Below are positions 24,451 through 36,537 of a DNA stretch of 64,000 bases, piece after piece. The position numbers and the translations under genes were made by a program. The notes beneath the pieces are model-generated. The model was given only the letters and a program-made list of their open reading frames with translations. It had not been told where the DNA came from and did no database searches. The DNA lies in assembly GCF_014851395.1 (NCBI RefSeq), contig NW_024040707.1, positions 22,800,457-22,864,456 on the forward strand. Reading direction: 5' to 3'. The DNA is from Micropterus salmoides. Lineage: Eukaryota > Chordata > Actinopteri > Centrarchiformes > Centrarchidae. Position 1 is the stretch's first letter; every line of letters starts with the position of its first letter.

Positions 24451-25130
24451 CTCACCGGCCACTTTATTAGGTACACCTTGCTAGTACCGGGTTGGACCCC
24501 CTGTTGTCTTCAGAACTGCCTTAATTCTTCGTGGCATTCTTTCAACAAGGTGTTGGAAACATTCCTCAGAGACTTTAGTCCATATTGACATGATAGCATC
24601 ACGCAGTTGATGGAGATTTCACGGCTGCACATCCATGATGCAAATCTCCCGTTCGACCACGATGCTCAGTTGGTACTAAAAGGCTCAAAGTGTGCCAAGA
24701 AAATATACCCCGCACCATCACACCACCAGGCTGAACCGTTGATACAAGGCGGGATGGATCCATGCTTTAATGTTGTTTACGCCAAACTCTGGCCCTACCA
24801 TCTAAATGCTGCAGCTGAAATCGAGACTCATCAGACCAGGCGACAATGTGTCATTCCTCTGACCTCTGACATCAACAAGGCATTTTCATCCACACAACTG
24901 CCGCTCACTGGATATTTTCTCCTTTTTGGGCCATTCTCTGTAAACCCTAGAGACGGTTGTGCGTGAAAATCCCAGTAGATCAGCAGTTTCTGAAATACTC
25001 AGACCAGCCCGTCTGGCACCAACAACCATGCCACGTTCAAAGTCACTTAAATCCACTTTCTTCCCCACTCTGATGCTCGGTTTGAACTTCAACAAGTTGT
25101 CTTGATCACGTCCACATGCTTAAATTATAG
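24451..25130 (-). mobile_element. Truncated Tc1/mariner-type transposon remnant
   Basis: The left edge is the well known fish terminus CTCACCGGCCACTTTATTAG. On the minus strand, 24886-25095 encodes the helix-turn-helix start of the transposase (LSDFERGMVVGARRAG, then SETADLLGFSRTTVSRVY), and about 24480-24610 encodes its end (SEECFQHLVERMPRRIKAVL). The catalytic middle is broken by frameshifts and stops. The right-hand terminal repeat is missing: similarity stops near 25130. It is a dead copy, read opposite to the adjoining LINE fragment. Confidence 0.9.
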
Positions 25131-25696
25131 ATAGAAAAGAACATGACTCGAGGAGGAAGAATGAAGATGTGGAAGTGGAAGAAAAAGTGTTCGGAAGAGA
25201 TGATGCTGCTGGGTGAAGCATCATACTGACGGAAACTGTTGTAAAACCATAGAATACCTCATTTCAGTATGTTTGACCTGGTCCCTATACCATACAGCTG
25301 CAGGAAAGGAGGCTGCCATTTTCAGGACCTGCAGTCATAAGCCTGTTTTTCTAGGACCCTTGTTTTTTGCAACAGCGCCACCGAGTGAATTTGATGATGT
25401 TTCTGCAATAGAGGAGTATGCAGTTTTAGGACCACACTTCTTAGACTACATTTCTAGGACCCTAGCTTCCACTCAAATACTATTATATACTATACTAACT
25501 GCTAAAGGATGCAAATTCTGACTGAAAAGCTACAAAATGAAATTTAACTCAGTGTGACACTGAGGCTCCTTTTGGTGAAGCTGAAGAATGTTGTTTGGTG
25601 GGTAAAAAACACACTTTCACACAGCGCTTGTGCACCGGAGGAAAGGCTCCACCCTTTTATAACTGATCTGCAGGAAGGGGCTTCCCTCCTGAGTAG

Positions 25697-25704
25697 TGAC
25701 GTCA
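25697..25704. promoter_or_regulatory. Consensus CRE palindrome TGACGTCA
   Basis: A perfect 8-bp cAMP response element, surrounded by sequence richer in GC than its neighbourhood. No gene start is visible nearby, so it may be chance. Confidence 0.25.
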
Positions 25705-26399
25705 CTGGCTGGAGGGGCACACACATGCAAGATGAGATGACCCAGGTACTAATTTGGATTTCCCAACTTGAAAAGATAGTAAACAAAATGCATTCCACTT
25801 GTGTTTAAACATTTATTTAAGCTACACAAACACTCCACTCACTTAATGAGGCTACTGATGCATTAAAAGAAATATGACTTGTTTTATATGACACACACTG
25901 AAAGATTTCTTTAATAAAATAGTGTTATATTGTCTGTAACGCCAAGCAGCCCATCAAATCCACATGCTGGCGCATAGCCTTAGCCTCAAAAAGGCAACGA
26001 ACATCTGATTACAATAGGCAATATGAAACTATGCACTCGCATTTGCTCCACTGACGCATTGAAAACAGCATCGATTTAAATGTCATTTGTCCTCATGTTC
26101 ACCTTATTTATGAGAATAAATTGCACTGCATACAAGTATTAATTAATATGATTCTGAATTAAACTGCACAAAATATTTGTGTTCTTTTGCAGAAAAATAA
26201 TCTCTGTTTGTGTTTATGATCCTAAATCTGGATATTTTTGTGCGCTGCAAATGATCTTAAATTGTGTGTGTTTTTTGCCCAGGGGAAGGCCAATCAAGCG
26301 GGTGTTTTTTATTCAGAAAGGTCTTAATACTCAGATATTTCGATTTATTTTACACAATAGTAGGTCTATTCATTTCAAAGCATTTCATCCTTCTGCCAT

Positions 26400-26605
26400 G
26401 TGAGAGTCGCTGTTTCTCATTTCTTCCCATTTCTCCTCATTATGTGCGTACGCATGGTTCAGAGTTTACTTACAGGACGCACATTTTCCCGTCAAGTTTG
26501 TTTTTTATAGATCACAACCTTTGCTTGGGAAGTGCCGTACGCACGTTTCCAACCCTGTTTTGTACATACGCACTGTTTATAAATGAGACCCCTGGTCATG
26601 TGTCC
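26400..26605. repeat. Possible dispersed repeat with GTACGCA motifs
   Basis: The motif GTACGCA recurs (TGCGTACGCATGG near 26442, GTACGCACG near 26537, CATACGCACTG near 26566), followed by TTTATAAATGAGACCCCTGG. From memory such ends occur in dispersed fish elements. No coding frame is seen. Confidence 0.35.
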
Positions 26606-26664
26606 AAAGCACTATAGTATTAAAAAATGAAAGATCTGCACTGAAACAAAATAAGTATTGTTTT

Positions 26665-26810
26665 GATACTGGTGCTGCAACTAATAGCAGTTGTCCATTA
26701 ATCTGTCCACTATGTTTGCAATTAATAAATTAATTATATAGTTTATACAATGACAATAGTTAGACAAAGTTCCCAGAGCCCAAAGTGTTGTCTTCAGTGT
26801 CTCAGTTTCA
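26665..26810 (+). repeat. Dispersed teleost repeat, copy 2
   Basis: GGTGCTGCAACTAATAGCAG, then a TTAATCTGTCCACTATGTTT block and TTCCCAGAGCCCAAAGTGTT, the same order as at 15670 and 32575. Non-coding. Confidence 0.6.
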
Positions 26811-27568
26811 GGGTACTGAAACTAGGGTATCACCCTAATTGTGTGCACACAAGGGCTGATGTGATGCACCAATAAGAATACAATGAAATATCCACTGTTT
26901 CTTATCCGGCAACAAAACAACTTATTCATCATAATGTATTTGAGAGTAGCGTGCCCTCTGCCTCGACTTCTGCAGAACAAGCCCAAGGACAATCATTTGT
27001 GTTGATGTTGTTGTCATATACTGGAGCTATCATTGTTGTCCTCATGTTCCACCCCTCGCTCTGCCTCTCTCTCTCTCTCTGCTCCTCCTCTAGGCTCTGT
27101 CAATGCATGGACTCTACTGGCAAGGCAAATGTGCAAAAGTCACAAAGGGACACAGAAAGAGAGAGAGGGAGAACAGGAGGAAAAATCAGCAGGGAGGGTG
27201 GATGAGAGAGAGAGAGATATTGTGTGTGTGACGGCATGTCTGTGGTATTAGGCTTGAGCAGAGCGAGCGTGTTCTAGCCAGAGGAGAGAAGCTGTTGATT
27301 CAACTGGTCGCAGTCAAGGCCTTGTCGCCCTTGTCCTCATCTCGCTGTCTCTCTCTCTCTCTCAAAAATCCCTTTCTTACTCAGTCTCACGGTCTCTCCC
27401 CCTCTCTTCATTTCACTCATACATATTATAAACAGGACATTTTGCTTAATCCCAAATCTCTGCCCCTCCTCCTTTGCTTCTTTTTCAGGTTGTCATTGTG
27501 AATTACAATTGCACAGAACCAGCTTGCCTGGTTAAAAATAATGTTTAACAAAAATAAATCCACAAAAT

Positions 27569-27682
<114 letters not shown>

Positions 27683-28287
27683 CGCGGGCGAACTATTGAC
27701 CCTAGCAAAGTATGACAGCCACGTCACTGTGACACACACTCATACAGGGTGGACATGCGCAATGTGCAGTTCAGATGAAGATCATCGCGGACAGAAAAAT
27801 CTAGTGTATTATCATCCACATATTCTTCATTCAGGGTTCCACATTTCTCTAAATCATTGTTTTACATGCTAGCAGCACTGTAGCTGCACTAGATGCAAAC
27901 AGTGCCAACACTACAGGTACACTTGTCAGATCTGGAAATTACAAGCAATTTAGAGAATTTGTTTCAACCTCACTGGAAAACCAGGGTGAAGTTTAGGGAA
28001 AGTCACATTAATTGTGAAAAAGTAAAAAGTCTTGAACAATTTGCCTTGAGTGACACAAACTTCTGCTACTCGCTGCACTGCAATGCAAACCTGTAATTTA
28101 GCTTCTCTTATTGTGGTCCGGACTAGAGTTTCAAGAGTCATGTGATCAAATCTGCATATTCTCTGCAGATGTTTTTCCTGACTTTTTTTTCACTGACTTA
28201 AATCATATAGATTATACTAATCAGCCAAGATTTTCAAGATTTATTTGTCTGACACTTCACATAGGATTAAAACATACCATAGGTATG

Positions 28288-28490
28288 GTGATGATGGCGC
28301 AGTGGCTAAGACACATACCTTTGGTGTGAGAGCCCCGATTTCAAATCCACTGTGAGACATCAATGTGTCACTGAGCAAGACACTTAACCCCTAGTTGCTC
28401 CAGAGGTGTGCGACCTCTGACATACTTAGCAATTGTAAGTTGCTTTAGATAAAATCGTCAGCTAAATGAATAAATCTAAATAAAAAAATA
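28288..28490 (+). mobile_element. tRNA-derived SINE
   Basis: The head shows a pol III A-box-like TGGCGCAGTGGCTAAGAC and, some 40 bases on, a B-box-like GATTTCAAATCC at 28337-28348. The body has CACTGAGCAAGACACTTAAC and GTTGCTCCAGAG, and the tail has TAAGTTGCTTTAGATAAAAT and GTCAGCTAAATGA, ending A-rich. This is the usual order in fish tRNA-SINEs. Several point changes in the B box suggest it is old. Confidence 0.88.
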
Positions 28491-29229
28491 TTTGCCATAT
28501 TTGGTCTGTATCTGAGGTCTATGTTCTGTCATCTTTCTGTTTAACCTCAGTGTGAATGTCTGTGCAACATTAACAGCTCCAGACATTTAAAAACAACCAA
28601 TAAAACACTGTAACACTTGCTTTACTGTATTTGGAAGCAGCGCTGTCAATGTTAGAGGGTGTCAGAGTGGATTTAAAAAGGTGTGTGTGTGTGTGTGTGT
28701 TCATGAGTCTGTGTACTTTGTTACAATAGCCTTAATGGAACGTAGTGTTTAGAAGCTGCTAATCCCAACCAGTGATGGAAACAAACGCACTTCAAGCCTT
28801 GGCCTTCTATTTTTGCCTCCAGCATCCTCAACACTTCAAGCATGCATTGTCCCAACCAGGCAGCTAGCACCTCATTACCATTCTGTAAAGCAGTTACCAT
28901 AGCTGAGGATGTATTTCCTACAGTGAACAAGCAAGAATCAGACCTGGGCTGCATAGGAAGTTCATGTAATTGCCAGTTTTATGAGCAATTGGCTTTTTTT
29001 ATGGAGTCCTTGGGATACAGGCATGCTACTGGTGGTAAACAAAACAGAGCCTTAAACCCAAACAGGGAGCTGCTGTAGATTTCAGAAAGCTATTTAATCA
29101 AGTTTAGTTTTACACTCAGTAGGTGATGCTCTTATCAGAAGCTAACCCTCCTCTAGTATTCCATCTATTATTGGCATGTTAATGAAACAGTTGAGTCATT
29201 ACAGTCTCTTTCCCTGCAACCTATCTGGT
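28491..29229. other. Non-coding stretch with a (GT)n run
   Basis: A (GT)10 run lies at 28681-28700. No family match was seen in the short open frames here. Confidence 0.5.
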
Positions 29230-29420
29230 TCATGGTGTCTTGTTCAATTTTGCAGCAACAGGTCTGTTTTCTGCCCAGATGTATGGTACACAATGTTGAA
29301 CAAAAGCTCTTGTAACTCTGGAAAGCACATCTAGATATTATTGCCTGGTATGGCAACATATCAGGAAACCTGAAAGATCAAATCAATATCCTGGTGCAGT
29401 GATTGTCAAACCATCTTAAC
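29230..29420 (+). mobile_element. Short decayed LINE ORF2 fragment
   Basis: A plus-strand frame reads LQQQVCFLPRCMVHNVEQKL, then after a stop DIIAWYGNISGNLKDQI. This parallels the fish LINE stretch after the reverse transcriptase (QQRLYFLRRL... ITAWYGNLS...LKNQI). It is too short and damaged to assign a clade. Confidence 0.5.
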
Positions 29421-32400
29421 AGTAGAAAAGAAAATGCTTCAAAAGAATCTGGCTCTAACTCAAAATGAAAAATTCTGTTTATGTGTCTCTTGATCTGTAA
29501 TCAGTGAACAAGGAAGAAACTGGCAAACAAGCCTATGGTTTCTCTGCTGCAGAAGTATACTGAACTGTATCCACTTTGGTTTTCACCCAAGCAGCAACCA
29601 CCACAGCTGGTCCTTCCAATTTCAATCCTTAAGTGCTTAAGATGCAGTACCCGTAATAACCACTACATGCTGGCTCCAAAAAAGAGCTCTGTGTGGAGGT
29701 CAAAGGTCAAATTTCTTTCAACAAGTCAGTATAAGCTGAGATCTCATTCGCTTCCCTTTTCTATTTTGTGTCTTTGTTGCAATTCTAAACTTCCCATTGT
29801 GCCATCAAGGCTTTAAGATGGGCATATTTTGGGGTGCGTTTATCTTGACTGACAGGTGTCTGAACACTTCAACACACAGCTGTGTTTCGAACACCACCTG
29901 CTTGTCCCACCTCACCTCCATGAAAGCAGCAGTCGGTCACAATTGAACATACAATGCAAAACCTTCCATGCCTCTCTCTGCTGCTTGTATCACTCCGTTA
30001 ACCCCTCCGACCAAACCCACAAGAAGGCGCCGGATGCCCTGGGAAACCTCATCTTGCGTAGGGCTCAATCTCCACAGCGAGAGTTTCGCCAAGACCCCAG
30101 GTCCCTACAATGCTTTGCAGCCCAGGGCAGAGCGCCCCAATCTTCAGAGGCAAGCTCGTGCACTACTGCCCCATTTAAATGTTATTCCCCAGTGTTTGTC
30201 ATCATGCCTCTTTGCCACTCGGCGATACGAGCACCATGGCATTTAACATAATGAGCCTGAAGCTCCATGTGGCGCTCTGTTCACACAGAGGAGCGATGGA
30301 CAGTTCTTTCTTTGCTGGTGGTTGCTTCTCAGACATTGTGTTTGAATAATTTCCGAAGCAGCGCTAAAGATATTAAGCTTGACTGGATGAGAGCATGCGT
30401 GAGGAGGGGGGCTGTGCAGTGGGTGCTCAAGCAGTGATTGACACTGCGTTAGAGATTCCTTCTGGTTCTGATTGGTTGTTTTGACTCCGGATTCCTGCAA
30501 ATGGCATTATGAGCACTAGGAGGAGCAAGAGGAACCTGATTTTTTTCACAGATCATCTGTCTCATGTACATCTATCAGGATATGGTGACAGTTTTAGCAA
30601 ATACGACAAAAGGTTATTTTTAAACATTAAAGTGAATTTTCCAAACTAGTAAATTCTACTCCAATTTGGTACAGCACCACTAAAGGTGTGCTGGTGAAGA
30701 ACCTTTACAAGTAGTAACCCACTTTGCAAATGTGCAGATAGCAGTGGCAGGGATGTTCTCATTATGGTTGTGACACACATGTGACATACAAAACTGTTCA
30801 GTATTCCACTGGGTGCAAATATTATACCACACCAATGATGAAGCCTGTATGAGCACAGCAGTGAGCTACTGAAACAGTCAGGGCCTTTTAACAGACTGAC
30901 CTAGGAGATCTAGGCTGCGAGATTCAACACTTGCTTTACAGGGACAGCTCTGGGTTGAGACAAATCGACCCAGTGGGGGAGAAGAGGTATCTATTTTGGC
31001 CGTCCGACTGACTGTGTGACCCCTCAAAGCCTCCTACGGAGCTGACCCTGCTGGTCATAAATCACCATGAGCTGTTTGAGGCAGTCTGAATGAACTGAAT
31101 GTGCGGCTAACTTGAAGATTAACATAACAAAACATACAAAATAAAATTAAAGAACAGACCATAATTTTTGCAAAACAGTCAATATAAAAGTCAAGACATT
31201 CTTATTCCTACTGATATTCCTATATCATGCTACTTTGAATTAATGGCTAACTACTGAAATCTCTATTTAAGAAAAGTTGTCAGTCCATAGCCTTGACCCA
31301 GTTCTGGCCTGCTGACGAGGTTTTATGGACCTTTATGTTTGAATCATTTAGTGTGTGTTCCTTAGGCTGGTTCTAATGCCATGACGTCCATATGATTCAC
31401 AAGCAACCATGGCCTTGAATGTCACAGCAGGCCCGGCGATAATATAATATTAATATATTGCAGAGTGCATGCAGAGAGGTAGGTAGGTAGACAGGCATGG
31501 GATTTTTGCACATAAGGGAAAAAAAGATGAACAGAAATTGGTGTGACATCATGTACTGTAAGCATGTGTGGATAAAAACCACTAGGCACTATAACCATTA
31601 TCTAAAACTAAAACATACTGTACTGCACAAAGAATATGGAGACAAGCATCTGTGGATTATAAGCTTTCAATATTTGAAAGCTAAATTTGTGTCACCACTA
31701 GTGGTCTGCCCTTGAAGGTCAGGGCCACTTTCCTATGCTCCTTTCTGTCTAGACGGAGACACAAACGCATGTGTAAAGCTTATAATTTATCTCAGGGGGG
31801 TTGTTCAAAGATCAAAAAATTAATAAAACCTCAAATAAAAAATGGCAATTTCTCCGCTTTAAGAGTTTCTCTCACTGTGCAGTCAGTGATCACTCACTAA
31901 CTCTCAAATCAGCTTTCTGGAGGTCAGCTTAATGATTGTTGAGCCCTGGCATCTCAGGAAAAAAAGAATAAAACTATAACCCTATGACATCACTCACATG
32001 ACATCATACTGTATATCACCATCAAAGTACACAAGAGTCATGTTTCCTGCATTTATATATAAATCTACTAATTTATCATAAAGAATAAATAATTTTTAAA
32101 ATATGTTGATAAAATAGAGGGATAAACAATCTGTCATCCAACAGGAAAAATTTTTATGATTTTGAACACAGTCACACACATTCATACACAGCTACAACAC
32201 AGGAGACAGGTGATGGTGACCCAACACAAACAGACTTAAACCCTTGAGTTAAAAGCAGGGTGGTAAGTGCTGGCCAGGGGAGAACCTTAAAGCAGACCCG
32301 AGAACAGCATCTAGAGGTACACCTGCACTCAGAGTAGACAAACAAACTTCCCCAGCAGCTGGTTAAACAGCTCACACACACACGCACGCACGCACACACA

Positions 32401-32570
32401 AAACCTCCAGCTTCTTATTTATAACCTCGCCCACGCAGCAGAGAAGAAGGAGCCACACAGACAGACAGTAACAGCTGGCTACAGGAGTGAAGCCACAGGG
32501 TTCAGGTCACACAGGAGGAACACTGAACATTAGGTTTGGAATAACAGAGAGAGAGAGCAGTTTAGGGCTG
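29421..32570. other. Non-coding stretch without recognisable genes
   Basis: Open frames such as 29856-30251 (+, 131 codons) have no family resemblance. The stretch 29990-30140 is somewhat GC-richer. I see no promoter, exon chain or RNA gene that I can support. Confidence 0.45.
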
Positions 32571-32574
32571 CAGC

Positions 32575-32710
32575 TGACATTTTTTCAGACAACTGATTAT
32601 CTATGAATTACTTTTTCTACTTAATTGTTTAAGAATATAAAATCAAAAAATAAGGAGAAATGTCCACCACAAATTTCCAAAGCCGGAGGAGATGTCTTTA
32701 AGGAGTTTTA
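32575..32710 (+). repeat. Dispersed teleost repeat, copy 3
   Basis: GGGCTGCAGCTGACATTTTT, a TGATTATCTATGAATTACTT block, and TTTCCAAAGCCGGAGGAGAT follow the order of copies 1 and 2. Non-coding. Confidence 0.55.
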
Positions 32711-34299
32711 CCAAGAGCCAAAATATGCAATCCTTCATAATTGTGAAGCTGAAACAAACAATTCTTCATTTGAATTCACCTGATATGTGACTGAAAGAAT
32801 TAACAGTGCTATGCTGATGTGCTGGTCAAATACGCTGCTCATCAGCTATAATTAATAGCCAAAATTTAATCTTCTGTCAGTAATTTCATCTATTTATTGA
32901 ATAGTTGTTCCACGACTAGTTATCTCCTTAATTTCACAAGGAATATGATATGTGTGTACAAAAAAGTCTACAAATAAATGAACAGAAAATAGAAATTAAA
33001 TTGAAAATACTTAATAAACTTAAATAAATAATTTCTAAATTGAGTGTTACATTGCTGCTGCTGCAAATCATCTTGTCCTCCATCATCTCAAACCAAATGT
33101 ACAGAATATTCATGACATCTTAAACTATAGTGTTTTGGCATTACAAATTCTTGTATATACAGCAGGGAAAAAAATGACACAACAATCCACTTTATCGTGT
33201 AACTGTGTCTAAAAATAACAACAGCTTGCACAGATGTGGATATAAGAGTGCAGGTCTATGGCTTTTTTACAAGTGTCTCATTTAGTAATAAAACTCTCCA
33301 AGTGGAATGACACAAGAGGCAATGATGAATATCAAATATCAGCCCTTTGAAAAGGAATCACATCTTCAATCATGCTAATTTTGACTTGGATGAGTGACAC
33401 TGTCTTGCAAGTGTGAGTGTGTGTGCGTGTCATCACATCATCAGTCTTAAGTTTATGTAACTGACTGCCAGCAGAGCATATAGTTGGGAAGATTATCACC
33501 TCCTCCTTGGCGTCTGATTAAAAGGATATCTGCATTGATGTATTAATCCTGTTGATATTGATGTAATTGGAGTGAAACAAGATCCTCTGCATGCTGATGT
33601 GTGTTTGAAAATAAGACATCAATTATTACCATTATTAAGATACCCTACAGAGGCAGTGTAACAATAGCAGAGTTGTGTGTGGTACCATTAGCTAGAACAT
33701 TTGGCTGTGCAGCACAGTACTATGTTCAGATCAGATTGTATCTGTATATTTCTTTAAATCCAATAAGGCCAAAGTGTTTCCAGCAGCCCCTTTTAATAAA
33801 TATTCTACTTGATATTCATAATCAAGTTAGATCTGGGATCTCCAGCAGCAGCTACTGCAGTACATGCATTTTAATGCAGACATCTGTGTGGGTGATCTGA
33901 ACCTTGGAAGCTTGCGTTGCTTCAGTGTCAGCACTATGTCAAAATAAACACTATTGCCCTCTTTTCTACAGCTCCACAGTAGTGATGTGTGCACATTTCT
34001 GCTCATAATTGGGCCTTTGCCAGCTAACGTGCCTTCAGACTACGGAGAAGATCACAAATGACATTTTGAATCCACCAAACTGTTACTTATAAATTAAAAT
34101 CAGTTTCGTTCTGCAACAAAATCCTAATCAATTAGTCACTACTGTGCCAACGTTAAACACAAAGCATGTCATTGAAGTATTAATTTAACAGCTGTCTGTC
34201 GTTTAAGATGACATAAATTACACAAACGATTTGGTGTCACCTTTAGATTTATAGGCCATCCATCATTAGCATATCATTGACAAACTTAGTGGATGTGGG

Positions 34300-34565
34300 T
34301 ACTCTCTACCTTGCGCGTCGCTTCTCATATCCAGTTTGGAAGCAGTGCTGGAGTTACAGCAGGAGCATGCTGCAGCAGCGCGGACAGCTACAGGAGGCTT
34401 CGAGCTCCGTGACAACCTGGATGTGTGGAGGGTCGCCACTCCGAGCCCCGTTGTTCGTTTCGGCGGTGCAGCGTCCTACTGGTGGCGGAGATTATCGAGA
34501 GTCGGATCAACTGGGCCGCGGGAGCGCGCAGCGGCGACGCGCGCCAAGTGAGCGCAAATCAATGA
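34300..34565. promoter_or_regulatory. GC/CpG-rich patch, candidate CpG-island promoter or first exon
   Basis: This roughly 260-bp patch is rich in CG dinucleotides (for example GCGGCGACGCGCGCCAAG and GGGCCGCGGGAGCGCG) inside AT-rich DNA. On the minus strand a good donor, GCGCAAG|GTAGAG, lies at its left edge near 34310, so it could be the 5' exon of the RhoGEF-family gene, whose start is missing. A direct join from an ATG just upstream of this donor to the exon at 15069 would be out of frame, so at least one further exon or a non-coding role is needed. Confidence 0.4.
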
Positions 34566-34981
34566 GCAGCTTCTAGGGTGGGTGGATGGCAAGTAAAACA
34601 AACTACAGGGGGGCGAACACATTCTGTGCTACTATTTCCACTCCACATTTGCCTGGGATCATTCTAGACCACTATAAGAAGAATAAATCACTTAATCAAT
34701 CAAATTTAAAAGTTAAAAGGCTGAATCTTCATACTCTTAATACCCTTTAGCCAGTTGAAACACATTAGATGAATGTTTAATGTGTAACAGCTTGACCTTG
34801 AATTTATTAAATGTGGTTTCCATTGTGTGAACATGAGAGAAGAATATATAATGTCATGTTCTGATTCCTCTGACACTATTCAGAAACACCTTACAATTTT
34901 GTAGTATTTACCCGATAACATTGTAACAGAGTAGATACAATTTGTTCTGATCCATCAGTGTGTGTTACTGTGCGTGCAGCA

Positions 34982-34982
<1 letters not shown>

Positions 34983-35036
<54 letters not shown>
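34983..35036. repeat. (CA)n microsatellite
   Basis: About 27 uninterrupted CA units. Confidence 0.98.
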
Positions 35037-35039
<3 letters not shown>

Positions 35040-35705
35040 CATTAGCCTAGACCATGAAGATGCTTCACATGCCACTGCTATTTACATCACTGCTTTCTTT
35101 CTCGTGGGAACGATGTAGAGCTGCTTATTATAATATAAGAGGGCACAAAGGAAGTTCCTTCGAAGAATGAGATTTTCATCATTTCAACAGAATTTGAAAA
35201 ATGTGACACACAGAAAATAATAAACATATATCTAATAACACAATATCTACAGTGATTAGCAGGTTTAATGTAACAGTCTCAGACTTTCAGGGTTTTTAAT
35301 CTCTACTTTTTTTTCTAATTTTTTTTTTTTCTTGGTGTCACTACACTGACTTTTAGAGTGTGTAACATAGGCTTAATAAACAAACTGTAATGATTTAAAA
35401 GATACAGCAAAATGCCTTTGCATAGTTTATTGGAATAAAAACATTTTCCATGTACACTTCCCAATGTAAACCTACTGAGGAAGCTACTGCAGTGATTACA
35501 TGACTTAAAGAGTCTTAAAGCAAGCGTTGTCTTTTTCTCCATCATCTTTATACAGTGTATCAGTGGGCAAATGAGATACAGTATCTCAACAGCACTGCTG
35601 GCTCTTTAATTTTGTTCTCCATTTAATTTCTATTTTCCAGCATCAACTTACTTTTCATGTTATACTTTTTGGCAAAGGTTTCTTTCATAACATCATTTGA
35701 AAATT

Positions 35706-35817
35706 AATTTCCTGTTTAGGTCAGATGTTGTAATAACAACAGGGAGTGCCCGACATACATGAATTTCCTGTTTGTGTCAGAGGTTGTAATAACAACAGAG
35801 ATATTCAAACATACATG
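35706..35817. repeat. Diverged 56-bp tandem duplication
   Basis: Units at 35706-35761 and 35762-35817 share AATTTCCTGTTT, then GTTGTAATAACAACAG and finally ACATACATG at the same spacing. They differ in the section GGAGTGCCCG versus AGATATTCAA. Confidence 0.85.
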
Positions 35818-35984
35818 CTATTCCCCAGCAGTCATTCATAGCAATGTAATCATAGTTTTCAGTGGAGTTGCATTTAATAGGGTAAAAAATACAGCTGGAA
35901 TATAGAGAAGTATAGATATTTTAAAGTGAGGCATTTCTCTGAATGGAGCTGAAAACTCTGTAAAGGGAGTACTAGGGGACACAT

Positions 35985-36060
35985 GGATGCAGTCCCTCTG
36001 GAAACCAGAGGGACTGCATCCTCAGTGCACCTGTTACCTCTCAGAGAAGGTGCACTGAGG
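35985..36060. repeat. Two adjacent perfect hairpins (17-bp and 13-bp stems)
   Basis: Hairpin one: arms 35985-36001 (GGATGCAGTCCCTCTGG) and 36005-36021 with loop AAA. Hairpin two: arms 36020-36032 (CCTCAGTGCACCT) and 36048-36060 with a 15-nt loop. Both are free of mismatches and overlap by two bases. They are GC-richer than the surroundings. Confidence 0.93.
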
Positions 36061-36223
36061 AGGGACAGTCAGACAATAAAGTGGCTTTTCATTCAGTTAA
36101 AGCTGTACTGTATCAATACGTCTTCCCATCCACTAGATGGAGTCATTTTCAGCTAAACATCATCCATTATATTCAAACAATGCCATGGACCCAAATGATT
36201 CCCAACAAATTCCTTTCTACAAG

Positions 36224-36537
36224 TTTATTGAGCTTTTTACTACAACACTCACATACAATACAGCATAGTGATGAGTCTATATATACAGAAATTATGCACG
36301 GTGGTTCTTCACGTAATCATGTTGACGCTACAGTATAGGCATACAGAAATAAATAAAACAAACATTTCTCTTAACAAAGTTAGCGTGTACCTTTATTTTG
36401 CATTTTACTATGTCATGACACGCTGTTTTACTTACAAGATTAACAATATATAGCACATGTATTTTAGATATGTTTAAATCAGACAGTGGAACAGCAGGTG
36501 ACAATATAGTACACATTTCCCCCTCCTCAAATTTATT
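36224..36537 (-). terminator. Cluster of minus-strand AATAAA signals, candidate distal kif5a 3' end
   Basis: Minus-strand AATAAA copies at 36532-36537, 36392-36397 and 36224-36229. They would give kif5a a 3' UTR of about 2.5-2.8 kb, which is plausible for a neuronal kinesin. An ATTAAA at 38827-38832, about 200 bases after the stop, is a proximal alternative. The choice is inference. Confidence 0.3.

Noticed and set aside
24607..24966. 119-codon plus-strand frame
   Set aside because: It is antisense to the Tc1 transposase remnant.
28288..28365. Possible tRNA gene
   Set aside because: The A- and B-box-like motifs belong to a SINE head; the body and tail of the SINE follow and no full cloverleaf forms.
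35985..36060. MicroRNA precursor
   Set aside because: The first stem is 17 bp with a 3-nt loop and the second is 13 bp; both are shorter than a normal precursor, and no known seed was recognised.
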